Shown piece after piece: positions 1 through 6,497 of a stretch of 11,510 nt of DNA. A program made the position numbers and the translations under genes. The notes under the pieces were generated by a model. That model saw only the letters and a program-made list of their open reading frames with translations, did no database searches and was not told the origin of the DNA. Every line of letters starts with the position of its first letter. The first letter of the stretch is position 1. Origin of the DNA: Actinomycetota bacterium (GTDB taxonomy: Bacteria > Actinomycetota > Thermoleophilia > Solirubrobacterales > Solirubrobacteraceae); the NCBI GenBank assembly GCA_005883905.1, contig VAYD01000164.1, positions 1-11,510 of the forward strand, given 5' to 3'.

Positions 1-60
1 GCACTCGCCCGCGAGCGGCCCGCGGGCGAGATCGTGCGGTCGCTGTCGCGGCCCGGCTAG
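1..60 (+). CDS. C-terminal tail of an unidentified protein (5' end outside window)
   Basis: Frame 1 from the window edge is open for 19 codons and ends at TAG (58-60), reading A-L-A-R-E-R-P-A-G-E-I-V-R-S-L-S-R-P-G. Eighteen of the 19 sense codons end in G or C, as in the neighbouring genes, which favours real coding over chance. The stop codon shares the palindrome CTAG with the stop of the facing SRPBCC gene (57-59 on the minus strand), a tight tail-to-tail arrangement. The piece is too short to identify a family. Confidence 0.4.
   Translation, partial: ALARERPAGEIVRSLSRPG
4..30. repeat. Perfect 10-bp inverted repeat (hairpin) in the tail of the upstream gene
   Basis: CTCGCCCGCG (4-13) and CGCGGGCGAG (21-30) are exact reverse complements separated by 7 nt. 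The stem is almost all G/C and lies inside the last codons of the upstream gene, about 28 nt before its stop. No T-run follows on either strand. It could help end transcription between the convergent genes or be a by-product of GC-rich coding sequence. Confidence 0.4.
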
Positions 61-536
61 GCCGCGGCCGCCGCGGCGAACAGCTCCAGGCCGGCCTGCC
101 AGCCGTTCGGCGAGCCGACGGCGGCGCGCATCTCCTCCCACCCGTCGCCGTGGCGCTCGAGGTGGCGATGCTCGAGCTCCACGCGCGTGCGGTCCGGCCC
201 CTCGGCGATGAAGCGCACCTCGAACTCGCTCGCCTTGGCGTGGTCGAGCTCGTGCTTCCACGCAAGCGTGATGTCCCAGCTGACGACGATCCGGTTCGGG
301 CGGTCGAACGCGAGCACCCTCCCCCAGTCGGATTCGCTGCCGTCGACGCCGATGCCGTACGCGCGCCCGCCGGCCTTCGGCTCGAGCACCATCTCCTTCA
401 GCTCGGCCTCGCCGATCGTGTGCTCGCGCGGCCACCAGCCGTCGATGCCGTCGGTGAAGACCGCGAACGCGCGCTCCTGCGGCGCGTCCACCATCACCGT
501 CGCGCGAACGGTCGTGTCTGCTGCCTGCATCGTCAT
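57..536 (-). CDS. SRPBCC / AHSA1-type (START-like) domain protein
   Basis: A 159-residue protein made of one SRPBCC (Bet v1-like) domain of the AHSA1 type. An N-terminal strand (ATVMVDAPQERAFAVFTD, residues 12-29) opens the fold. A W-W-P segment follows (34-36), then VLEPKAGGRAYGI (50-62), the strand RIVVSWDIT (82-90), and the late strand and helix SEFEVRFIAEGP (103-114) with GWEEMRAAVGSPNGWQAGLELF (132-153). These proteins form a hydrophobic cavity and usually have unknown ligands; the Hsp90-activator name is historical, and chaperone activity should not be assumed. Its ATG overlaps the arsR stop as ATGA, so the two are almost certainly co-translated, and such ArsR-AHSA1 pairs are common in actinobacteria. 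A second ATG lies two codons in. The C-terminus ends in a run of alanines. Confidence 0.9.
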   Translation of the reverse strand: MTMQAADTTVRATVMVDAPQERAFAVFTDGIDGWWPREHTIGEAELKEMVLEPKAGGRAYGIGVDGSESDWGRVLAFDRPNRIVVSWDITLAWKHELDHAKASEFEVRFIAEGPDRTRVELEHRHLERHGDGWEEMRAAVGSPNGWQAGLELFAAAAAA

Positions 537-853
537 GAGACCTCCTCGTCTCGTCGCTCGGCCGCCTGCTTGAAGGCGCCGAGGGCGTGCGCCCAGAACC
601 GTTCGAAATAGGCGCGCAGCGCTCCCACTCCGTCCGGATCGAGGCTGTAGATGCGGCGATTGCCGGCTTGGCGATCCAGGACGAGGCCGGCGGCCTTGAG
701 CACCTTGAGGTGCTGCGAGACGGCCGGGCGGCTGACCGGCATGTCGGTCGCGAGCGCGCCGACCGAGGAGGGCCCGTCGGCCAGGCGCTCGAAGATCGCG
801 CGGCGCGTCGGGTCCCCCAGGGCGGTCATGGAATCGGCAAGTGTGTTAGCCAT
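533..853 (-). CDS. ArsR-family winged-helix transcriptional repressor
   Basis: A 106-residue single-domain regulator of normal ArsR/SmtB length. It has the typical opening MTALGDPTRRAIFERLADGP (residues 9-28), a helix-turn-helix with recognition helix VSRPAVSQHLKVLKAAGLV (40-58), and the wing RQAGNRRIYSLDP (61-73). There are no cysteines, so it is not a classical thiol-based metal sensor; it belongs with the ArsR proteins that accompany SRPBCC/AHSA1 genes. The ATG at 853 lies just downstream of a near-consensus promoter, so its mRNA would have a leader of only a few nucleotides. The GTAAG/CTTAC repeats over that promoter suggest autorepression, possibly extending to the divergent exporter. 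The inducer is unknown. Confidence 0.92.
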   Translation of the reverse strand: MANTLADSMTALGDPTRRAIFERLADGPSSVGALATDMPVSRPAVSQHLKVLKAAGLVLDRQAGNRRIYSLDPDGVGALRAYFERFWAHALGAFKQAAERRDEEVS

Positions 854-855
854 CG

Positions 856-877
856 CTTACCGTAAGTTATGACTTAC
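856..877. promoter_or_regulatory. Probable ArsR operator: three alternating CTTAC/GTAAG half-sites
   Basis: CTTAC (856-860), GTAAG (862-866) and CTTAC (873-877) form two overlapping inverted repeats: CTTAC-C-GTAAG and GTAAG-TTATGA-CTTAC. The second one brackets the -10 box of the arsR promoter, and the first covers the predicted start site. An AT-richer palindrome of this size over the promoter is the usual place for an ArsR dimer to bind. Binding by the adjacent ArsR is inferred. Confidence 0.65.
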
Positions 878-894
878 CGAGAGCGCTTTGTCAA
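866..894 (-). promoter_or_regulatory. Sigma-70-type promoter of the arsR-SRPBCC operon
   Basis: On the minus strand a perfect TTGACA (894-889) is followed after exactly 17 bp by CATAAC (871-866), which matches four of six bases of the TATAAT consensus. Transcription would start near 858-860, about 5-7 nt before the arsR ATG at 853, giving a leaderless or almost leaderless mRNA. That fits the absence of a Shine-Dalgarno sequence. Confidence 0.7.
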
Positions 895-903
895 CATCGA
901 GCG

Positions 904-2394
904 ATGAGTTCCGCCGCTCCCGCCCGTCCTAGGGGCATGACTTCCGAAGATCGCTCCCGCTGGATCGCCCTCTACGTCCTGTGCGCAGGCGTGCTGATGA
1001 TCGTCCTCGACGTGACCATCGTGAACGTCGCGCTGCCCTCGATCCAAGACGACCTGGGCTTCACGAACGCAAGCCTCGCCTGGGTCGTGAACGCCTACCT
1101 GATCGCCTTCGGCGGGCTGCTGCTGCTCGCCGGCCGCCTCGGCGATCTCATCGGCCGCCGCACGATCTTCCTGGCGGGCCTGGCGGTGTTCACCGGCGCG
1201 TCGCTGCTCTGCGGGCTCGCGCAGAGCGAGGGCATGCTCGTCGCGGCGCGCTTCGTGCAGGGCATCGGCGGCGCGATGACCTCCGCGGTCGTGCTCGGCA
1301 TGATCGTCACGATGTTCTCCGAGCCGCGCGAGCAGGCCAAGGCGATCGGCGTCTACGCGTTCGTCGCCTCGGCGGGCGGTTCCGTCGGCCTGCTGCTCGG
1401 CGGCGTAATCACGCAGGCGATCAGCTGGCACTGGATCTTCTTCGTCAACGTCCCGATCGGCATCGCGACCGCGATCTACACGCGCCGCCTACTCGATCGC
1501 GACGCCGGCATCGGGCTCGACAAGGGCGCCGACGTTCCCGGCGCCGTGCTGATCACCGGCGCGCTGATGCTCGGCGTCTACACGATCGTCAAGCCGGCGG
1601 CCGAGGACGGCTGGGGCGCGACGTCGACGCTGGCGCTCGGCGCCGTGTCGCTCGCGCTGCTGATCGGCTTCGTCGTGCGCGAGGCCGCCGCGCGCACGCC
1701 GCTCGTGCCGCTGCGGATCTTCCGTTCGCGCAACGTCGCCGGCGCGAACCTGATCCAGGTGCTGAGCGTCGCCGGCATGTTCGGCGTGTTCTTCCTGGGC
1801 TCGCTGTACCTGGAGCGGGTGCTGCACTACAGCGCGCTCGAGATCGGGCTCGCGTTCCTGCCGGTCACGCTCGTGATGGGAACGCTGTCGGTGCGCTACT
1901 CCGAGCAGCTGGTGATGCGCTTCGGCGCCCGCACGTGCCTGTTCCCGGGCCTCGGCATGATCGCGCTGGCGCTCGTGTACTTCACCCGCGCGCCCGTCGA
2001 CGGCAACTACGTGACGGACATCCTGCCGGTGATGGTTCTGCTCGGCGCGGGCGCCGGCACGTGCTTCCCCGCGCTGATGACGCTTGCGATGTCCGGGGCG
2101 ACGCCCGCGGACGCCGGCCTGGCCTCTGGCCTCGTGAACACGAGCGCGCAGGCCGGCGGCGCGCTCGGCCTGGCGATCCTCGCGACGCTGTCGTCCTCGC
2201 GCACCGATCACCTGCTGGCGGATGGCTCGTCCCACGCGGCTGCGCTGACCGGCGGCTACCACGTCTCTTTCTGGATCGCCGCCGCGCTGATCGTGGCGTG
2301 CATCGTGGTCGGCCTGGTCGTGGTCGAGGCGCCCGAGAAGGCGGCCGCGCACGTCGCGGAGGAGCACGGCGAGCTCGCCTGCGAGACGGCGTAG
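904..2394 (+). CDS. MFS drug-exporter-type transporter, DHA2 family (EmrB/QacA-like)
   Basis: A 496-residue membrane protein of the length expected for 14-helix DHA2 drug:H+ antiporters. Family motifs are clear: motif D1 LDVTIVNVALPSI in the first helix (residues 35-47), motif A GRLGDLIGRR in the loop after helix 2 (77-86), RFVQGIGGA of helix 4 (116-124), and the antiporter motif C region ending in SWHWIFFVNVPIG (174-186). It should export hydrophobic or toxic compounds across the cytoplasmic membrane using the proton gradient; the substrate cannot be read from sequence. A second in-frame ATG at 937 would leave eight residues before helix 1. Neither start has a well-spaced Shine-Dalgarno sequence. 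The gene is divergent from arsR, with 50 bp between the start codons, so ArsR control is plausible. Confidence 0.93.
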   Translation: MSSAAPARPRGMTSEDRSRWIALYVLCAGVLMIVLDVTIVNVALPSIQDDLGFTNASLAWVVNAYLIAFGGLLLLAGRLGDLIGRRTIFLAGLAVFTGASLLCGLAQSEGMLVAARFVQGIGGAMTSAVVLGMIVTMFSEPREQAKAIGVYAFVASAGGSVGLLLGGVITQAISWHWIFFVNVPIGIATAIYTRRLLDRDAGIGLDKGADVPGAVLITGALMLGVYTIVKPAAEDGWGATSTLALGAVSLALLIGFVVREAAARTPLVPLRIFRSRNVAGANLIQVLSVAGMFGVFFLGSLYLERVLHYSALEIGLAFLPVTLVMGTLSVRYSEQLVMRFGARTCLFPGLGMIALALVYFTRAPVDGNYVTDILPVMVLLGAGAGTCFPALMTLAMSGATPADAGLASGLVNTSAQAGGALGLAILATLSSSRTDHLLADGSSHAAALTGGYHVSFWIAAALIVACIVVGLVVVEAPEKAAAHVAEEHGELACETA

Positions 2395-2412
2395 CGACGC
2401 CTTGAGATCAAC

Positions 2413-2436
2413 GCGCCCGGGTAAGAACCCGGGCGC
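2413..2436 (+). terminator. Strong hairpin downstream of the MFS gene (terminator-like, no U-tract)
   Basis: GCGCCCGGGT (2413-2422), loop AAGA, ACCCGGGCGC (2427-2436): a perfect 10-bp GC-rich stem with a tetraloop, 18 nt after the exporter stop. No T-run follows, so it is not a canonical intrinsic terminator, but U-poor hairpins of this kind are frequent at actinobacterial gene ends. It would separate, or reduce read-through into, the DoxX-like gene 20 nt further on. Confidence 0.55.
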
Positions 2437-2455
2437 TGCGGTCGCAGAGGCGGGC

Positions 2456-2881
2456 ATGAGCACTCATGCCCACCCACACCCACAGCCGCGCGCCCTGTCG
2501 ACGACGATCGACGTGCGTGATCCGGTCGTGCAGTCGTTCTGGCTGCTGCGCATCGGCTTCACGGTCGCGCCGATCCTGTTCGGTCTCGACAAGTTCGCCT
2601 CGGTCATGACCGACTGGACGAAGTATCTGGCGTCCGAGTACAACGATCTGATCCCGGGGACGGCATCGCAGGCGATGCACATGGTCGGCGTCGTCGAGAT
2701 CGCGGCAGGCCTGCTGGTCGCGGTCCGGCCGCGGATCGGCGCCTACGTCGTCGCCGCGTGGCTGGCCGGGATCATCCTCGACCTGCTCCTGCTCGGCGGC
2801 TACGCCGACATCGCGCTGCGGGACTTCGGCCTCATGCTCGGCGCGCTGACCCTCGGGCGCCTGGCGACGGCTGTCAGCTGA
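2456..2881 (+). CDS. DoxX-like small integral membrane protein
   Basis: A 141-residue protein with four likely transmembrane segments, at about residues 28-46, 73-90, 93-114 and 122-139, preceded by a His/Pro-rich hydrophilic start (MSTHAHPHPQP). The sequence FWLLRIGFTVAPILFGLDKF, the second segment MVGVVEIAAGLLVAV and overall length resemble DoxX/DoxD-like proteins, whose biochemical roles are mostly unknown. The ATG at 2456 was chosen because AGAGG (2446-2450) lies 5 nt upstream; the frame is open 54 nt further up, but that extension would run through the hairpin. The next gene starts 26 nt after its stop (or 14 nt, using the earlier ATG), so the two may be co-transcribed. Confidence 0.72.
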   Translation: MSTHAHPHPQPRALSTTIDVRDPVVQSFWLLRIGFTVAPILFGLDKFASVMTDWTKYLASEYNDLIPGTASQAMHMVGVVEIAAGLLVAVRPRIGAYVVAAWLAGIILDLLLLGGYADIALRDFGLMLGALTLGRLATAVS

Positions 2882-2907
2882 GAGTCAACCGTGGGATGCT
2901 CTTTCGC

Positions 2908-3687
2908 ATGGCGTTCGAGACACCCACCGGTCTGACCTACAACCGCGGCCCGATCGCGGATCCGGCGGCGTTCGCGCGCGACGCGGACGCCGCCTCGTGG
3001 CTGTTCCTCTGCGGCGAGGAGTTCGCGGCGATGGACGGCGGAATGTCCTACGCGGACGTGCAGGCCGCCGTCCCGCAGTCGGCGAACATCGTCTCCGACC
3101 CCCCGCGCGAGATGACGATGGAGCTCGCGCGGCAGCAGGTCGACGCGCTCGACCAGCTCCCGCGCCCGACCGCCGTCACGTGCCGCGCCGGGCCGCGGTC
3201 GTCCGCGCTGGTCTACCTGTACGCCGGCCTGCAGTCCGGGGCGAGCGCCGACGAGGTCATCGCCCGCGCCAAGGCGGACAGCGCGCCGTTCGCGCAGTCC
3301 GACGACCTCAAGAGCTGGGTGCGCCAGGGGCTCGGCGAGCTGGCGGTGCGCGCCTTCTCGCTGGAGAACCAGGAGCGCTTGCCGAGATCGCCGACGACCG
3401 AGCGGATCCCGCCGTCGAACAGCGCCATCGCGCGGATCATGAAGTTCGGGGCCGTGCGCCTGGGCACCTTGCGCGCCGCGTCGCCGAGCCGCTCGTGCAG
3501 GATCGCGGCGACCTCGGGGAGCCAGCGCCACTCGTCGGCGGCGATGAAGCGCTCGCCACCCGCCGCCTCGGCCGTCATCGCGCGGATGTGGAGGTCGGCG
3601 ACGTCGCGGACGTCCACGAAGGTGAAGCCGAGCTTCGGCGCCGCCGGCGTCCCGTCCAGGAGGCGCTCGATCGCCTGTAGCGAGTAG
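2908..3687 (+). CDS. DUF442/Blh-like phosphatase or sulfurtransferase with aberrant antisense C-terminus
   Basis: Residues 1 to about 145 look like the beta-lactamase-hydrolase-like (DUF442, dual-specificity-phosphatase fold) family. They begin FETPTGLTYNRGPIADPAAF and contain the loop TCRAGPRSSALVYLYAGL (91-108), which matches that family's C-x4-R-S phosphate-binding loop with C92 and R97. A typical final stretch follows: ADEVIARAKA (114-123) and SDDLKSWVRQGLGEL (131-145). From about 3346 onward the frame stays open but is the antisense of the facing SDR gene, adding roughly 114 residues with no domain character. The native stop appears to be missing. An ATG four codons earlier (2896) is an alternative start; neither has a strong Shine-Dalgarno sequence. 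The core may fold, but the tail is probably spurious, so this may be a damaged gene. Confidence 0.6.
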   Translation: MAFETPTGLTYNRGPIADPAAFARDADAASWLFLCGEEFAAMDGGMSYADVQAAVPQSANIVSDPPREMTMELARQQVDALDQLPRPTAVTCRAGPRSSALVYLYAGLQSGASADEVIARAKADSAPFAQSDDLKSWVRQGLGELAVRAFSLENQERLPRSPTTERIPPSNSAIARIMKFGAVRLGTLRAASPSRSCRIAATSGSQRHSSAAMKRSPPAASAVIARMWRSATSRTSTKVKPSFGAAGVPSRRRSIACSE

Positions 3688-4286
3688 GAGTGGTCGTCGT
3701 TGAGCGCCGGTCCGATGATCGCCCCCGGGTTGACCGTCGCGAGGCGGTCGTGAGCGCCGGCCGCGCGGGCGTGATCCCAGGCCGCCCGCTCGGCGAGCGC
3801 CTTCGAGCGTACGTAGGGCGTGCGCGAGGCGTCGTTGCCGTCGGTCCAGTCGGCCTCGGTGTATGGCGCGGCCTCGGAGCTCGGGCGGTTGGCGCGGATG
3901 GCCGCGATCGACGACGTCATCACGACGCGCTCCGCGCCCGCGTCCAGCGCGGCGCGCAGCACGCGCAGCGCCCCGTCGCGCGCGGGCACGATCAGCTCGT
4001 CCGGGTCCTTCGGCTGCACCGGCGGGAAGGGCGAGGCGACGTGCAGCACGTAGCGGCAGCCCGCCACGGCCTCCGGCCAGCCGGCGTCCGACGTCAGGTC
4101 GGCGGCGAGCACACTCAGCCGCGAGTCGGCCTCCGCGCCCGCGGCGGCGACCGCCTCCCGGACGTTGCCCTCGCGCGCGAGGTCGCGCACCGTCGTGCGC
4201 ACGTCGTAGCCGCGCTCCAGCAGCGACGCCACGCACCAGCCGCCGAGGAAGCCGGTCCCGCCGGTGACCAACACGGTATCCGCCAT
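3213..4286 (-). CDS. NAD-dependent epimerase/aldehyde-reductase-type extended SDR, C-terminus replaced
   Basis: An extended short-chain dehydrogenase/reductase of the dihydroflavonol-reductase/aldehyde-reductase type. It opens with the cofactor loop GGTGFLGG (residues 9-16). The catalytic set is S125 or S126 in MTSSIAAI, with Y158 and K162 in YVRSK; substrate-side motifs are NPGAIIGPAL (186-195) and FVDVRDVADLH (223-233). It probably reduces a carbonyl substrate with NAD(P)H in the cytosol; the substrate is unknown. Family character is good to SSEKAR (308-313), where relatives normally continue for about 30 residues with an R-E-L-G-W-like segment. Here residues 314-357 are the antisense of the facing gene. 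The final helix is thus lost, and activity is doubtful. The other two minus-strand frames do not restore the expected ending. It is divergent from the glucan phosphorylase, with 47 bp between. Confidence 0.75.
   Translation of the reverse strand: MADTVLVTGGTGFLGGWCVASLLERGYDVRTTVRDLAREGNVREAVAAAGAEADSRLSVLAADLTSDAGWPEAVAGCRYVLHVASPFPPVQPKDPDELIVPARDGALRVLRAALDAGAERVVMTSSIAAIRANRPSSEAAPYTEADWTDGNDASRTPYVRSKALAERAAWDHARAAGAHDRLATVNPGAIIGPALNDDHSYSLQAIERLLDGTPAAPKLGFTFVDVRDVADLHIRAMTAEAAGGERFIAADEWRWLPEVAAILHERLGDAARKVPRRTAPNFMIRAMALFDGGIRSVVGDLGKRSWFSSEKARTASSPSPWRTQLLRSSDCANGALSALARAMTSSALAPDCRPAYR
3340..3353. other. Junction where two convergent genes run into each other's antisense
   Basis: Up to about 3345 the + strand encodes the end of the DUF442-like protein (GLGEL). 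From about 3348 upward the minus strand encodes the SDR up to SSEKAR. Neither gene has its own stop codon here, and no intergenic sequence lies between them. This looks like a small deletion joining two 3' ends, or an assembly join. The breakpoint is placed only by where family-like sequence stops. Confidence 0.5.
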
Positions 4287-4333
4287 GCGGCCACGCTAAC
4301 GCACCGCCTTCGGCCCGTGCATACCATGCGCGG

Positions 4334-6463
4334 GTGTTCGCGGGAGGGCGTGATCTCGAGCGCGCGGCGAACGGCCTTGCATCCCGGCTGCCGGACGGCT
4401 TGGCCACCTTCGCCGACCTCGCCTACAACTACCGCTGGTCCTGGACACCGGGCGGCGACGAGGTCTTTGCGGCCGTCAGCCCGCATCGGTGGGAGCTGTG
4501 CGGTCGCAATCCGGTGCGGCTCCTCCAGGAGGTCTCGGCGGACGCGCTGGCGATTGCCGCCGGCGATGCGCAACTGGTCGCGCGCGCCGAGGAGGTGCTC
4601 GCGGCGGTGCGGCTGGATCTCGCGCGACCTCCGCTGCCAGGCCCGGTCACGCCCGAGTGCCCCGTCGCCTTCTTCTGCGCCGAGTACGCCGTGCACCAGT
4701 CGCTGCCGGTGTACTCCGGCGGGCTCGGAGCGCTCGCGGGCGACCTGCTCAAGGCGGCTTCGGACCGCGCCGTCCCGCTCGTAGGCGTCGGGCTCATGTA
4801 CCGCCGCGGCTACTTCCGCCAGCAGATCGATCTCACGGGCCGGCAGCGGGAGTACTGGATCGAGAACGACCCCGAACGCATGCCGGCGGCGCTCGTCACG
4901 GTCGACGGAGGCGAGCCGCTCACCGTGCGCGTCCCGATCTACGACGCGTTCGTCACCGCTCAGGTGTGGCGCATCGACGTGGGGCGGGTCCCGCTGTTCC
5001 TGCTGGACGCCGAGCGTCCGGAGAACGACCGGCTCACGCGGTGGATCACCTCCCAGCTATACGTCGGCGACCCGTACACGAGGCTCGCCCAGTACGCCCT
5101 GCTCGGCCTGGGCGGCATGCGCGCGCTGGAGGCGCTCGGGATCGAACCCGGCGTCGTTCATCTCAACGAGGGCCACGCCGGCTTCGTCTCGCTCGAGCTC
5201 GCGGCCAGGGAGCTGGCGCGCGGCGCGTCGTTGGATGACGCGCTCGCCGCTGCGCGCGAGCGCACGGTCTTCACGACCCACACGCCGGTCCCGGCCGGCA
5301 ACGACAGGTACCCACACGAGCAGGTCGTCGACGCCCTCGGCACCTACGCCGCGGAGATCGGGATCGACCCCGAGACGATCTCTCGCCTCGGCCGCACCCA
5401 CCCCGAGGCGCGCGACGAGCCGTTCGGCGTCACCCAGTTCGCCCTGCGCACGAGCCGCGCCCGTAACGGCGTGAGCGCTCGCCACGGCGAGGTGGCGCGC
5501 GAGATGTGGCAGCCGCTGTGGCCCGATCGCCCGCCCGAGCTGGTGCCGATCGGGTACGTGACCAACGGCGTGCACACCGCGACGTGGCTCGGCGCGCCGA
5601 TGCGCGCGCTCCTCGACCGCCACCTGGGCGAGGGCTGGATCGAGCGCGTGAGCGATTCCGACGCCTGGGCCGCCGTGGACCGGATCGGCGACGACGAGCT
5701 CTGGGCGGTCCGCCGGCAGCAGCGTGAACGGCTCGTCGAGCTCGTGCGCGACCGCGCGCCGCTCGACCGGCTCACGCGCGGCGAGGCGCGAGACTACGTG
5801 GAGGCGGGCATGCGCTCCTTCGATCCCGACGCGCTGACGATCGGCTTCGCCCGGCGCCTGGCGACCTACAAGCGCCTCGACCTGCTTCTGCACGAGCCCG
5901 AGCGCGCATTGGCGCTGATCAACGGCGACCGGCCGGTGCAGATCGTCATCGCCGGCAAGGCGCACCCCCGCGATGAGCCCGGCAAGCAGCTGATCCAGCG
6001 CCTGCTCGGGCTGCGCGGAGCGCCCGGCGTCGGGAGCCGGATCGTCTTCCTGCACGACTACGACCTCGAGCTCGCGTCGCGGCTGGTACAGGGCTGCGAC
6101 GTGTGGCTGAACGTGCCCCGCCCGCCGCTCGAGGCGAGCGGCACGAGCGGCATGAAGTCCGCCCTCAACGGGGGCCTCCAGCTGAGCGTGCTCGACGGAT
6201 GGTGGCCGGAGGCCTACGAAGCGGCAGGCGGTTGGGCGCTCAGCGGCGAGGTCGATCCCGATCACGCCGCGCAGGACGCGCGTCACAGCGCCGAGCTGCT
6301 GCGGCTGCTCGAGCAGGAGGTCGTCCCGGCCTTCTACAGCGACGCCCCGCCGCGGCCCTGGCTCGAGCGCGTGCGACACTCGTTGCGGACGATCGGCCCC
6401 CGGTTCTCGGCGCAGCGGATGGTCGACGACTACGTCGAGCAGATGTACGGGCCCGACGGCTGA
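4334..6463 (+). CDS. glgP: Alpha-glucan phosphorylase (GT35, TIGR02094-type)
   Basis: Releases glucose-1-phosphate from glycogen or maltodextrin using phosphate and PLP. The 709-residue protein starts with a DUF3417-like segment (FADLAYNYRWSW, about residues 21-32). It continues with FFCAEYAVHQSLPVYSGGLG (114-133), HLNEGHAGF (276-284), THTPVPAGNDRY, the phosphate/PLP-side motif GFARRLATYKR (504-514), and the PLP-lysine signature EASGTSGMK with K608. This is the form typical of actinobacteria, archaea and thermophiles, not the classical animal/E. coli GlgP. Those relatives usually have about 830-850 residues; the shortfall seems to be trimming at the N-terminus and at the C-terminus, with all core motifs intact. 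The GTG at 4334 was chosen as the first start in frame; a nearby ATG at 4326 is out of frame. A winged-helix regulator follows after 34 nt. Confidence 0.93.
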   Translation: MFAGGRDLERAANGLASRLPDGLATFADLAYNYRWSWTPGGDEVFAAVSPHRWELCGRNPVRLLQEVSADALAIAAGDAQLVARAEEVLAAVRLDLARPPLPGPVTPECPVAFFCAEYAVHQSLPVYSGGLGALAGDLLKAASDRAVPLVGVGLMYRRGYFRQQIDLTGRQREYWIENDPERMPAALVTVDGGEPLTVRVPIYDAFVTAQVWRIDVGRVPLFLLDAERPENDRLTRWITSQLYVGDPYTRLAQYALLGLGGMRALEALGIEPGVVHLNEGHAGFVSLELAARELARGASLDDALAAARERTVFTTHTPVPAGNDRYPHEQVVDALGTYAAEIGIDPETISRLGRTHPEARDEPFGVTQFALRTSRARNGVSARHGEVAREMWQPLWPDRPPELVPIGYVTNGVHTATWLGAPMRALLDRHLGEGWIERVSDSDAWAAVDRIGDDELWAVRRQQRERLVELVRDRAPLDRLTRGEARDYVEAGMRSFDPDALTIGFARRLATYKRLDLLLHEPERALALINGDRPVQIVIAGKAHPRDEPGKQLIQRLLGLRGAPGVGSRIVFLHDYDLELASRLVQGCDVWLNVPRPPLEASGTSGMKSALNGGLQLSVLDGWWPEAYEAAGGWALSGEVDPDHAAQDARHSAELLRLLEQEVVPAFYSDAPPRPWLERVRHSLRTIGPRFSAQRMVDDYVEQMYGPDG

Positions 6464-6497
6464 GTCTTTTGCCCTGTGCCCCACCCGGAGATCCACC

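Noticed and set aside
533..853. Metal-sensing ArsR/SmtB (arsenic or zinc resistance)
   Set aside because: No cysteine in the protein and no metal-efflux or arsenate-reductase gene nearby; the partner is an SRPBCC protein.
2402..2455. An 18-residue N-terminal extension of the DoxX-like protein
   Set aside because: It would be translated through the hairpin at 2413-2436 and lacks a ribosome-binding site; AGAGG is correctly placed for the ATG at 2456.
3213..3350. A simple frameshift as the cause of the abnormal SDR C-terminus
   Set aside because: The other minus-strand frames below 3350 do not give the expected R-E-L-G-W-like ending, and the + strand there clearly encodes the end of the DUF442-like protein.
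2800..4407. Long minus-strand frame (535 codons) covering the SDR region
   Set aside because: Low-complexity Arg/Ala/Gly translation; the real SDR with GGTGFLGG and YVRSK is in another frame of the same strand.
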